Source: Flavobacteriales bacterium (lineage in GTDB: Bacteria > Bacteroidota > Bacteroidia > Flavobacteriales_C > GCA-002722245). Taken from it: a DNA stretch of 64,000 bases. Below, one piece after another: positions 25,390 through 34,039 of this stretch. Location: NCBI GenBank assembly GCA_023251095.1, contig JAHEZL010000023.1, positions 17,797 to 81,796 of the forward strand, in the 5' to 3' direction. The translations under genes and the position numbers were made by a program. How positions within the stretch are numbered: position 1 is the first letter of the stretch; every line of letters starts with the position of its first letter. Under the pieces are notes generated by a model, which ran no database searches, was not told the DNA's origin, and saw nothing but the letters and a program-made list of their open reading frames with translations.

Positions 25390-27768
25390 TTATTTTATCA
25401 ATGAAGATGTTTGTTTACTCATATTGATATCTGATGCAACAACAGTATAAAAACCGGGAGCAAAATTTCCGAAGTTCACGGAGAAATTATTTCCGGGATT
25501 GGATTGATTGTAAACCAATCTTCCTGTAGCATCATAAATTGCGATTTCACGCAAGGACTCAGGAGCAGTGAAATTCAACACATCAGATACTGGATTAGGA
25601 TACATCTTAAATAACTGCACACTGCTGGTTTCCGTCACACCAACGGTAGTTGAAAAGTCAATATAATTTAAATTAAATCCTCCGGTAGTGGTTGTAATGG
25701 TTAAATCCATAACTGCCATTGGTAACTGAATATTTTGCGTAACCGTTTGCCAATTTTGCCACCCTCCTGTATTGGGTATATTGATCGTGCAATATACGAT
25801 ACCTCCTGATTCTAATTTCAAGGATGCTCCATCTACAAAAGATGCTACTCTGAATGAAGCCGCATATTCTTTTGCTTGTGTTACATCTACTTTATATAGC
25901 AGATAATCTCCGCCATCAATATATCCAATATCCATTCCGACACCAACGTCAGTTGTAGTTTCCGATTGCACGCCTATCATGCTACAATAACTCTCCGCTT
26001 GTATAACATCGGAAATTTTAGTTCCTATAGATACAGCATCACACGTGGGGCAAGTACCGCCAGTCCAGCTCATGCTGCCTATCGCGCCTTTATTTTCATT
26101 TACATTCGCATTTCCGCCTCTGTTCATATAATTCATATTGCATGCGGTTGCGTTACCTGAAGGAGTACCGGCAAACAATATATCATAACCTCTGCCCCAG
26201 TTTAAATTATTCACATTGTTGTTAGGGTATTCCTTACCTGTACCATCCACAGTGATGTTTTCAAAAACCAGATTGTAAAATCCTTCACCCGCTTTTTTAT
26301 AAATATAAATGCCGTCATTTTTTGAATCGGTGATGGTGATATTCGAAAACTTCACGTTGTTAATTCTGGTACCGGCAACGTTGTCGCATAAAATATCAAT
26401 GGCTCCAACCGGACTATTAAACAAATCATTGAAGGTTCCGCAACGCACAATTGTAATATCGGAAAACACTTGCATACCGGTAGTATTGAAAGGTGATCCG
26501 CTGAAATTATTTCCAACGCGCAATCCTACTTCCACATTGTCTTTAATCAAAAGGTGATGCGCAGTATTATTTAAACCGCCGTAAATGGCACAGCCTGCAG
26601 CTCTCCAGCAGTTTTCAGAAGTATTGTAACGAAAAGTATTGTTCTGACATTCCTGTCCGCTTTGCGACCAAATTGCCATATCATCATCACCATTGTTTCT
26701 AAAATCACAATGCTCAACAATTGCATTGCTGGTACCTTTACACAAATTGATTCCATCGGCATAATTATCTCTGAAGCGACAATTAGAAACCGTGAATCCA
26801 TCGGAAGCAGAAATACTTCCTGAATTGTATTGCGCTATCCATGCACCACATTCAAAATGTTCGGCCCAAACATTTGTAATGGTTGATCCGCTGGTGTAAA
26901 CGCCATTAATACCTTTGTAAGAACATGATCTTGAATTTCTATTGGTAGTTAAATACAAGCCTGAATAACTGATGTTACTTGCGTTGGCTGTTAAGCCGCC
27001 ACTACCTCCGTCGCAAGTATTGCTTTCGGTAAAATTTATTTGTGTGTACCACATGCCCGCACCTTTTAATTTGGTGTTGGCCACGCCGAAATAAAGTTGA
27101 GTACTCACTTGAAAAGTTCCTGCCGGAAGATAAATTGTTTTACCGCCGTGTCCGTTAATATAGGTTTGAAGATTGGTTCCATCACCGGTAAAAACCTGAT
27201 CGCCTGCAGAGGAAGCAACAGCCGCCGGGACAAGTTCTAATTCTGCGAAATCAACATGTACATTTCCACTCGTTCTCACTAATTTCAAACTTTGTCCGAC
27301 TAAAATTTTTGACGACAATTTCATTCTCACCTCATCAAAACGCATTTTAGGATTGGTATTCACCACGCCGCTGTTATTGGGATTTCCGTCCGACGATAAA
27401 TATTCCCACGACCAGTTTGAACTCAAATTAAGCGTACCTGCATATGCGTTATTAGCATACACATCTATACTGCCCGATTGCCCGTCGGGTACACTGTAAC
27501 GCACTACTAATCCGTCGCCATCGGCAGTAACCGTCCAGCTTACAGAAGCATTTGAATTGGATAAATTTACACACACCTGCTCTGAAGCTTCGCTTTGTAA
27601 ATTAGATTGCGCAAATGATTTTGCTGTAGCGCTGGCATTGCTTAAAGTTCCCTGATCGGCTTCATACCTGGTGTAGGGAGCATCATAATAACCGGTTTGT
27701 GCATTTACGTCGTTTGCCCGTAATAAAAGTGCACTTGCAATAAAGTAAAGTAGGTTTAGTTTTCTCAT
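25390..27768 (-). CDS. GH87-like alpha-1,3-glucanase with CBM6 and T9SS type A sorting domain
   Basis: The protein has 792 residues, the longest of four tandem paralogues. After a signal peptide (1-23) comes a beta-sandwich domain (about 28-182, RYEADQGTLSN..), then a parallel beta-helix (about 190-580). The motif NYADGINL holds D338, and NGDDDMAIW holds D361 and D362. Spacings of 23 and 24 residues equal those of the three catalytic aspartates described for GH87 alpha-1,3-glucanases, as I recall. A CBM6-type domain (about 592-710, IQAESYCSMIG..DGGDYLLYKVDV) and a type A sorting domain (YPNPVSDVLNFTA, about 720-792) follow. I infer surface cleavage of alpha-1,3-glucan. It is the last gene of the operon, 31 bp after the previous paralogue, and shares the leader motif ACCCCCAAAC with it. 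Confidence 0.85.
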   Translation of the reverse strand: MRKLNLLYFIASALLLRANDVNAQTGYYDAPYTRYEADQGTLSNASATAKSFAQSNLQSEASEQVCVNLSNSNASVSWTVTADGDGLVVRYSVPDGQSGSIDVYANNAYAGTLNLSSNWSWEYLSSDGNPNNSGVVNTNPKMRFDEVRMKLSSKILVGQSLKLVRTSGNVHVDFAELELVPAAVASSAGDQVFTGDGTNLQTYINGHGGKTIYLPAGTFQVSTQLYFGVANTKLKGAGMWYTQINFTESNTCDGGSGGLTANASNISYSGLYLTTNRNSRSCSYKGINGVYTSGSTITNVWAEHFECGAWIAQYNSGSISASDGFTVSNCRFRDNYADGINLCKGTSNAIVEHCDFRNNGDDDMAIWSQSGQECQNNTFRYNTSENCWRAAGCAIYGGLNNTAHHLLIKDNVEVGLRVGNNFSGSPFNTTGMQVFSDITIVRCGTFNDLFNSPVGAIDILCDNVAGTRINNVKFSNITITDSKNDGIYIYKKAGEGFYNLVFENITVDGTGKEYPNNNVNNLNWGRGYDILFAGTPSGNATACNMNYMNRGGNANVNENKGAIGSMSWTGGTCPTCDAVSIGTKISDVIQAESYCSMIGVQSETTTDVGVGMDIGYIDGGDYLLYKVDVTQAKEYAASFRVASFVDGASLKLESGGIVYCTINIPNTGGWQNWQTVTQNIQLPMAVMDLTITTTTGGFNLNYIDFSTTVGVTETSSVQLFKMYPNPVSDVLNFTAPESLREIAIYDATGRLVYNQSNPGNNFSVNFGNFAPGFYTVVASDINMSKQTSSLIK

Positions 27769-27799
27769 TTAATTATGGTTTGGGGGTTAGTACTAGGTT

Positions 27800-29746
27800 T
27801 TAATATTTAATAAATTTTGCGGTTTCACCGGAAAGACCATTCGATACTTTTAACAAGTACATTCCCGGCGCCAAATCATCCCCAACAGAATAAACCCCAC
27901 CTCCCGTCAGATTTGTATTCCACAAAACTTTACCATTCATATCCATGATGCTTACTGAAAACAATTCTCCGTTTTCTGAATTAAGATTTAAATTTCCCGA
28001 AGTGGAAAACGGATTCGGATAAAAAGAAAAAGAAGAGTTTTTATTTTTAAGATTAGCAACTGCATTGTAATGCTGAGTACAATCTTCCGTCCAGACGAAA
28101 GTGCCGATTTGCGCATTATTAATATTTGACGCCGCATTTCCTCCTCTGTCGCTATAAGTCATGTTGCAATAAGTTCCATAGCCGGCAGGATTGCCTACAA
28201 ACAAAATTCCATAACCTCTTCCCCAGTTTAAATTCTTGACATTATTATATGGATATTCTTTGCCGGTTCCTTTGATGGCAATATTCTCAAAAATCAAATT
28301 ATAAAATCCTTCACCACCTTTTTTATAAATATAAATTGCATTGTTTTTTGAATCGATAATATCAATATTTGAAAATCTCACATTATTGATTCGTGTCCCT
28401 GCTACATTGTTACATGCTACATCAATGGCTCCTATAGTTCCATTGAAAAGATCGTTGAAAGTACCACAACCGATAATGGTGATATCAGAAAAAACATGCA
28501 TTCCATTTTTGTTGAATCCGATTCCTGCAAAATCATTGTTTACTTTCAAGCCCGCTTCCAGATTATCCTTAATCAAAAGATGATGCGCCTGGTTGTTCAA
28601 TCCTCCGTAAATGGCGCAGCCTGCAGATCTCCAGCAATGTTCGGAAGTATTGTAACGATAGGTATTGTTCTGACATTCCAATCCGTTGGCCGACCAGATC
28701 GCCATATCATCATCGCCGTTGTTACGAAAACTGCAGTGCTCAACAATAGCATTTGAAGTGCCTTTGCATAAATTAATTCCATCGGCATAATTATTTCTGA
28801 AGCGGCAATTCGACAGCGTAAATCCATCGGCATAATCCGGACCACCAATATTGTACTGACCTATCCATGCACCGCATTCAAAATGTTCGGCCCATAAATT
28901 TGTGATCATAGATCCGGAAGTATAAACTCCGTTGATGGCTTTGTAAGAATTGGATCTTGAATTTCTGACTGTGGTTAAATACAAATCTGAATAGCTGATG
29001 TTATTGGCATTTGCACGCAAACCTCCTTTTTTAGCATCGGTAAAATGTATGCGTGTATACCACATGCCCGCACCTTTTAAAACAGTGTTGTTTACACCAA
29101 AATACAATTCACTTCCTACCTCATAAACACCTGCGGGAAGGTAAATTGTTTTACCTCCGTGCGAATCAATAAAACTTTGCAAACCACTGCCGGTTCCTGA
29201 ATAAACAACATCATTGACTGCCCACAACACTTCTGCGGAGATTGCTTCCATCTCAACAAAATCAATATGGATGTTACCACTTTTTCGTGCTAATTTTAAT
29301 TTCTTTCCGGCAGAAATCAGAGAAGATAATTTTAATCTTACTTCATCAAATCTCATTTTAGGATTGGCATTGGCTAAGCCTAAATTTTCCCAGGAATAAT
29401 AAGAAGTCAATTTTAAAGTATCTACTAAAATATTATCGGCATAAACTGCCACAACACCTGAATCTCCATTGGGTACACTGTAACGCAAAACTAATCCGTC
29501 TGCCGCGGACGAAAGTGTCCATTCAACAGAAGCGGCAGATGCAGACAAATCAACACACACCTGATTGGATGCTTCACTTTGTAAAGCCGACTGCGCATAA
29601 GATTTTGCAGTAACAACAGCATTTGCCAAAATAGCCGAATCAGCCTCATAGCGAATATATGGTGCATCAAAATATCCTCGTTGCGCAACGAGATTATTCG
29701 TTAGAAATAAAACAAAGTATAATATTAGTATTCGTAGTTTTTTCAT
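27800..29746 (-). CDS. GH87-like alpha-1,3-glucanase with T9SS type A sorting domain
   Basis: The protein has 648 residues and is the third gene of the four-gene array. Signal peptide 1-22 (NNLVAQ), beta-sandwich domain about 27-170, parallel beta-helix about 178-560. Candidate catalytic aspartates are D322 (NYADGINL) and D345 and D346 (NGDDDMAIW). It has a type A sorting domain (FYPNPFSTSGNLNLNS, about 575-648) but no CBM6. Its leader holds ACCCCCAAAC just before the ATG, as in the next gene downstream, which suggests that these two arose by a duplication that included the leader. Relative to its paralogues, the linker after WSWEN is about 8 residues shorter. The 87-bp gap to the previous gene is the longest inside the array. 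Confidence 0.85.
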   Translation of the reverse strand: MKKLRILILYFVLFLTNNLVAQRGYFDAPYIRYEADSAILANAVVTAKSYAQSALQSEASNQVCVDLSASAASVEWTLSSAADGLVLRYSVPNGDSGVVAVYADNILVDTLKLTSYYSWENLGLANANPKMRFDEVRLKLSSLISAGKKLKLARKSGNIHIDFVEMEAISAEVLWAVNDVVYSGTGSGLQSFIDSHGGKTIYLPAGVYEVGSELYFGVNNTVLKGAGMWYTRIHFTDAKKGGLRANANNISYSDLYLTTVRNSRSNSYKAINGVYTSGSMITNLWAEHFECGAWIGQYNIGGPDYADGFTLSNCRFRNNYADGINLCKGTSNAIVEHCSFRNNGDDDMAIWSANGLECQNNTYRYNTSEHCWRSAGCAIYGGLNNQAHHLLIKDNLEAGLKVNNDFAGIGFNKNGMHVFSDITIIGCGTFNDLFNGTIGAIDVACNNVAGTRINNVRFSNIDIIDSKNNAIYIYKKGGEGFYNLIFENIAIKGTGKEYPYNNVKNLNWGRGYGILFVGNPAGYGTYCNMTYSDRGGNAASNINNAQIGTFVWTEDCTQHYNAVANLKNKNSSFSFYPNPFSTSGNLNLNSENGELFSVSIMDMNGKVLWNTNLTGGGVYSVGDDLAPGMYLLKVSNGLSGETAKFIKY

Positions 29747-29833
29747 ATAAATGTTTGGGGGTTTATATAAACTCTCGATGTAATAAATGTCTTTTTACAT
29801 AAGCAAAATTTTAAAATGAATTATCTAATGATT

Positions 29834-31582
29834 CTATTTGGGTGCATTTCCACAGCCCTCAACCTTCAGCCATTCCAGAGTTCCGATCTCGACAGAATTA
29901 ACATCTGCCTTAGCACTTCCTCCTCTGTTTTTAATAGTCAGATTACAATAAGTGATATTTCCTTTAGGTTTATATTTAAAAAACACTCCTGCTCCTCTTT
30001 CTCTTTCTGCATTGATTCCTTTTGCATCATTGTAAGGATATTCTTTTCCTGTTCCGTCAATGTTGATGTTTTCAAAAACCATATTAACGATTTTATCACC
30101 GCCGAAACGCAAGATATAAACAGCATCATTTTTTGAATTAATAATATCGATGTTGGAGAACTTAACGTTTTTAACTTTCATACCGCATCTGTCAGTGCAG
30201 CTGATGTCAATCGCTCCGATAGGACCATAATACAAATCGTTGTTTGTTCCGCATCTGATGATAGTAATATCCGAAAACTCATGCATTCCCGCATCATTGA
30301 ATCCTGCGCCCGGAAAAGCATTGTTCACTCTTAATCCTGCTTCCAGATTATCTTTAATTAAAAGATGATGTGCTTTATTATTCAAGCCGCCATAAATAGC
30401 GCAACCTGATGCTCTCCATGTGTTTTCAGATGTACAATAAGCGAAAGTATTGTTTTGACATTCCATTTTATCGGCCGACCAGATGGCCATGTCGTCATCA
30501 CCGTTGTTACGGAAACTGCAATGTTCAACAATAGTATTTCTGGTACCTTTACACAAATTGATTCCATCGGCATAATTGCCTCTGAATCTGCAATTCGTTA
30601 CTAAAAATCCGTCGGCATATTCCACTTCACCTTTGTTGTATTGTGCTATCCATGCACCACATTCAAAATGCTCGGCCCACACATTTTTAATCACCGATTT
30701 CTGAGTAAAAATCCCGTTGATCGCTTTGTAAGAATTGGATCGTGAATTATTATCAGTAGTTAAAAAAAGATCTGTGAAACTGATGTCTTTTGCGTTGGCA
30801 TACAATCCGCCTTTCAGCCATTTTATTTTTTTGAAATTCAATTGTGTGTACCACATTCCGGCACCTTTTAAAGTAGTGCCGTTTACACCAAAATAAAGCT
30901 CGCTGTAAATGTTGTAAACTCCCGCAGGAACATAAATTGTTTTACCTCCGTTTTGATCAATAAAACTTTGCAGCTCATCTCCTTCTCCCGAAAAAACAAG
31001 ATCCCCCGGAGCAGCGGAAACAGCAGCAGGAACAGTTTCTATTTCAACGAAATCAATATGAATATTACCGCTTTTATTTACGAGTTTTAATTTTCCTCCC
31101 GCAGCAATTTTTGAAGGCAACTTCATTCTGATTTCATCAAAACGCATTTTAGGATTGGTGTTGGTAACACCGCTGTTGTTGGAGTTTCCATCTTTCCACA
31201 AATACTCCCACGACCAGTGTGCACTCAAATTTAAAGTGCCCGCTTTTTTTCCGTCGGCATAAACATCCAGTTCCGCTGTGCTGGAATCAGGAACGCTAAA
31301 ACGAACTACCAATCCATCACCACCTTCTTTAATTTTCCATTCAACAGAAGATTTCTTTTTAGTAAGATCAACACATATTTGCTCCGAAGCTTCGCTTTGC
31401 AATTCAGTCTGACTGAAAGACATTGCAGTTGCTTTTGCTTTCGACAAAGTTGCTTTATCCGCTTCATACCTTACATAAGGCGCATCGTAATAACCTCTCT
31501 GATCGCTTTGCGCATTAAGGAAGCCATTTGTTAAAAATAAAATGGCACAAGATATCCCGCTTAAAATCTTAGATTTTTTCAT
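29834..31582 (-). CDS. GH87-like alpha-1,3-glucanase without sorting domain
   Basis: The protein has 582 residues and is the second gene of the array. Signal peptide 1-24 (GFLNAQS), beta-sandwich domain about 30-185, parallel beta-helix about 195-575. Candidate catalytic aspartates are D339, D362 and D363. Unlike the two downstream paralogues it ends directly after the beta-helix (WLKVEGCGNAPK), with no T9SS domain and no CBM. By signal peptide alone it should reach the periplasm, so I infer that it handles oligosaccharides taken up after the surface enzymes have acted. It is more lysine-rich than the others. It begins 33 bp after the first gene of the array. Confidence 0.85.
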   Translation of the reverse strand: MKKSKILSGISCAILFLTNGFLNAQSDQRGYYDAPYVRYEADKATLSKAKATAMSFSQTELQSEASEQICVDLTKKKSSVEWKIKEGGDGLVVRFSVPDSSTAELDVYADGKKAGTLNLSAHWSWEYLWKDGNSNNSGVTNTNPKMRFDEIRMKLPSKIAAGGKLKLVNKSGNIHIDFVEIETVPAAVSAAPGDLVFSGEGDELQSFIDQNGGKTIYVPAGVYNIYSELYFGVNGTTLKGAGMWYTQLNFKKIKWLKGGLYANAKDISFTDLFLTTDNNSRSNSYKAINGIFTQKSVIKNVWAEHFECGAWIAQYNKGEVEYADGFLVTNCRFRGNYADGINLCKGTRNTIVEHCSFRNNGDDDMAIWSADKMECQNNTFAYCTSENTWRASGCAIYGGLNNKAHHLLIKDNLEAGLRVNNAFPGAGFNDAGMHEFSDITIIRCGTNNDLYYGPIGAIDISCTDRCGMKVKNVKFSNIDIINSKNDAVYILRFGGDKIVNMVFENINIDGTGKEYPYNDAKGINAERERGAGVFFKYKPKGNITYCNLTIKNRGGSAKADVNSVEIGTLEWLKVEGCGNAPK

Positions 31583-31615
31583 GTGTAGATAATTTAATTT
31601 TAATAGTCGCCTAGC

Positions 31616-33352
31616 TTATTTCACCTTCACGCAATCTTTCACTTCCGTTAAAGTAAAAGAACCTATTCCATTATCATCTACATCTACCATAGCACTTCCA
31701 CCACGATTTTTATAAACAATATTACAAGACGTAGCATTTCCTGCAGGATTTTGAATGATGATCATACCAAAACCACGAGGCCAGTCTTTTTTCTGTTCAT
31801 TGTTGTAAGGAAATTCTCTTCCTGTTCCATCCACAGTAATGTTTTCAAAAACCAGATTGTAAAATCCTTTTCCGCCGATTTTGTTCATCAGGATCGCATT
31901 GTCTTTGGCATCAATCACATCAATGTTTGAGAATTTTATGTTTTGAACTTTTGTTCCTGCCAAGCTGTTACACATCAAATCGATGGCACCCACCATGTTG
32001 TAAAACAAGTCGTTGAAAGTACCGCATCTTACAATGGTAATATTTGAAAATTCATGCATTCCTTTTTCACTGAAACCAACACCGGGATAGTTGTTGTTTA
32101 CTCTGATACCACACTCCACATGATCTTTCACAATAATGTGATGCGCTTTGTTGTTTGTTCCGCCGTAGATGGCACAACCTGATGATCTCCATCCGTTTTC
32201 AGCAGTACTGTAAGCAAAAGTATTGTTCATACATTCCAATCCGTCGGCACACCAAATTGCCATGTCGTCGTCACCATTGTTACGGAAGCTGCAATGTTCA
32301 ACGGTTGTATTTCTTGTTCCTTTACAAAGATTGATGCCGTCGGCATAATTGTTTCTGAAACGACAATTAGAAACTGTAAATCCATCAGCAAATAAAATAT
32401 CACCGATATTGTATTGAGCGATCCAGGCTCCGCATTCAAAATGTTCTACCCAAAGATTTTTAATAACAGATCCGCTGGTGAAAACACCATTGATTCCTTT
32501 GTAAGAACTTGATCTTGAATTTCTGGTGGTTGTTAATGACAAATCTAAAAAACTAATGTCTTTTGCGTTGGCACGAAGACCACCTTGCAAATAATCTTCA
32601 CTTGTAAAATTCACGGTAGAATACCACATCCCTGCACCTTTCAGTTTAGTTCCCGGTACACCGAAATACAATTCTCTGTTTACATTGTAAGTTCCTGCCG
32701 GCAAATAAATAGATTTTCCTCCGCCTTTGTTGTCGATGAAAACCTGTAAATCACTACCATCTCCTGTGTAAACCAAATCAGCCGCTGTAGCCTGAACCGC
32801 TGCAGGTACTGCTTCCAATTCTATAAAATCAAGATGAATATCTCCGCTTTTGTTAACCAGTTTTATTTTTCCGCCTGCTGCAATTTTAGAAGGTAATTTT
32901 AAACGAACTTCATCAAAACGCATTTTAGGATTTTCATTTTTAACGGCAACGTTATTCGGATTACCATTTGTAGTTAAATACTCCCATGACCAATAAGAAG
33001 TAAGATTCAAAGTTCCAACCAATTTACCATCAGCATAAACATCCACCACTCCTGATTTTTCATCGGGTACACTGTAACGAACCACTAATCCGTCGGCCTC
33101 TTTTTTCAGTTTCCATTCTACAGAAGCATCTTTAGCCGATAAATCAACACATACCTGCTCAGAGGCTTCACTTTGTAAATCTTTCTGATTGAAAGACATC
33201 ATGGCTATGGTAGCATTGGTTAAAGCACCCTGATCAGCTTCATATCTAAGATAGGGAGCATCATAATAACCTCTTTCGTCCTGGGCGTTTAAGCTTGTCG
33301 ACAAACATAGCGCCGCACCAAGTATTAGATTTAAAGTTTTTAAGGTTCTCAT
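31616..33352 (-). CDS. GH87-like alpha-1,3-glucanase without sorting domain, first gene of the array
   Basis: With the start at 33352 (MRTLKTLNLILGAALCL) the protein has 578 residues and a normal signal peptide ending SLNAQ; an in-frame ATG at 33382 would add 10 residues. Beta-sandwich domain (RYEADQGALTN.., about 35-185), parallel beta-helix about 190-570. Candidate catalytic aspartates are D338 (NYADGINL), D361 and D362 (NGDDDMAIW), counting from 33352. It ends at VKDCVKVK with no T9SS domain, like the second gene and unlike the third and fourth. A class A regulatory module lies about 100 bp upstream and probably drives the whole four-gene operon. A periplasmic location is inferred. Confidence 0.85.
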   Translation of the reverse strand: MRTLKTLNLILGAALCLSTSLNAQDERGYYDAPYLRYEADQGALTNATIAMMSFNQKDLQSEASEQVCVDLSAKDASVEWKLKKEADGLVVRYSVPDEKSGVVDVYADGKLVGTLNLTSYWSWEYLTTNGNPNNVAVKNENPKMRFDEVRLKLPSKIAAGGKIKLVNKSGDIHLDFIELEAVPAAVQATAADLVYTGDGSDLQVFIDNKGGGKSIYLPAGTYNVNRELYFGVPGTKLKGAGMWYSTVNFTSEDYLQGGLRANAKDISFLDLSLTTTRNSRSSSYKGINGVFTSGSVIKNLWVEHFECGAWIAQYNIGDILFADGFTVSNCRFRNNYADGINLCKGTRNTTVEHCSFRNNGDDDMAIWCADGLECMNNTFAYSTAENGWRSSGCAIYGGTNNKAHHIIVKDHVECGIRVNNNYPGVGFSEKGMHEFSNITIVRCGTFNDLFYNMVGAIDLMCNSLAGTKVQNIKFSNIDVIDAKDNAILMNKIGGKGFYNLVFENITVDGTGREFPYNNEQKKDWPRGFGMIIIQNPAGNATSCNIVYKNRGGSAMVDVDDNGIGSFTLTEVKDCVKVK

Positions 33353-33455
33353 AATTTCTTTATTTAATGGGTTTTGAATCATTAAGTGTATTCGTTTTAA
33401 TCAAAAGTGTTAATCGTTCACATTTCATTTACTCAAATAAACATTTTACTTAACA

Positions 33456-33582
33456 CTAAATCCAATTGTCCCTGAAAAATCAAGACGAAACACAAAACCA
33501 CAAATCATTAAGTATTTGATTATCAAACTACAAATAGGCTTAAATAGATTCATAAATATGGCTTTTTATTAAAAAAATATGG
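33456..33582 (-). promoter_or_regulatory. Shared regulatory module, class A copy, upstream of the GH87-like operon
   Basis: This is one of the two cleanest copies. On the minus strand: CCATATTT at 33582-33575 and again at 33561-33554 (21 bp apart), then the perfect 13-bp dyad TTTGAT-A-ATCAAA (33527-33515, centre 33521), TTGATTTTTCAGGGACAA from 33483, and TGGATTTAG from 33464. Centre to -7 is 57 bp and TTG to -7 is 19 bp. From 33583 to 33799, between this module and the oppositely facing one, I see no gene or repeat. Confidence 0.75.
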
Positions 33583-33799
33583 AGTTAAATGATCGACTTT
33601 AAGGCTCAACAGATGCTTTTACAAACAAATTCCGGCCCGAAGATGAAATTTTAAAAAGAAAAATAAATGATCTGCCGGTATTTTATGAATAGGAGAAATA
33701 CCTGATTAAATAAATGATGGTTAACGTAAATTACTTCAATTAAATAGGCCCGGGAAGATGCATTCATCAAAAAATCGCCGACAGACAGCCGACTTTGAT

Positions 33800-33905
33800 C
33801 TATATTTTTTATGCTGCCTTATTACAATTGAATACTGAAAATCAATGATTTAGAAACAGACCTCGTGATTTTCATTGATATTAAAAATTGAGGGCTGGTT
33901 TTTAC
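33800..33905 (+). promoter_or_regulatory. Orphan copy of the shared regulatory module, class B, no gene downstream
   Basis: Box 1 CTATATTT is at 33800-33807 and box 2 CTGAAAATCA at 33835-33844 (centre 33840). The -33-like TTGAT starts at 33875 and the -7-like TGGTTTTTA at 33896. Centre to -7 is 56 bp and TTG to -7 is 21 bp, as in the class B copies before 1146 and 42239. The segment TTTTCATTGATATTA (33869-33883) is identical to that before the GH97 gene. No start codon followed by an ORF lies between here and the terminator at 33993. Confidence 0.65.
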
Positions 33906-33908
33906 AAA

Positions 33909-34027
33909 AACAATATCCGTCTTTTACACCACAGACGTTCGTATAAATACTTACAATATAAAGATCCTTACCTGGTTAGATTTGACCCCTATCCCATGCT
34001 TCTTGAGGGAGAAGCATGGGATTTTTT
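33909..34027 (+). ncRNA. Candidate small RNA driven by the orphan module
   Basis: The + strand from the predicted start (about 33909, from the -7-like box at 33896) to the terminator at 34027 is about 120 nt and has no ORF; the only ATG lies inside the terminator stem. The terminator has its T-run on the + strand, so it fits a rightward transcript and not the minus-strand gene that ends at 34040. The alternative is a relic promoter left when its gene was lost. Existence and function of the RNA are inferred. Confidence 0.35.
33993..34027 (+). terminator. Strong + strand Rho-independent terminator
   Basis: An 11-bp perfect stem pairs CCCATGCTTCT (33993-34003) with AGAAGCATGGG (34010-34020), loop TGAGGG, followed by A and six Ts (34022-34027). 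On the minus strand the stem is followed by ATAGGGG, so it would be a poor terminator for the gene ending at 34040. Confidence 0.8.
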
Positions 34028-34039
34028 ATGTCTCTTTTT

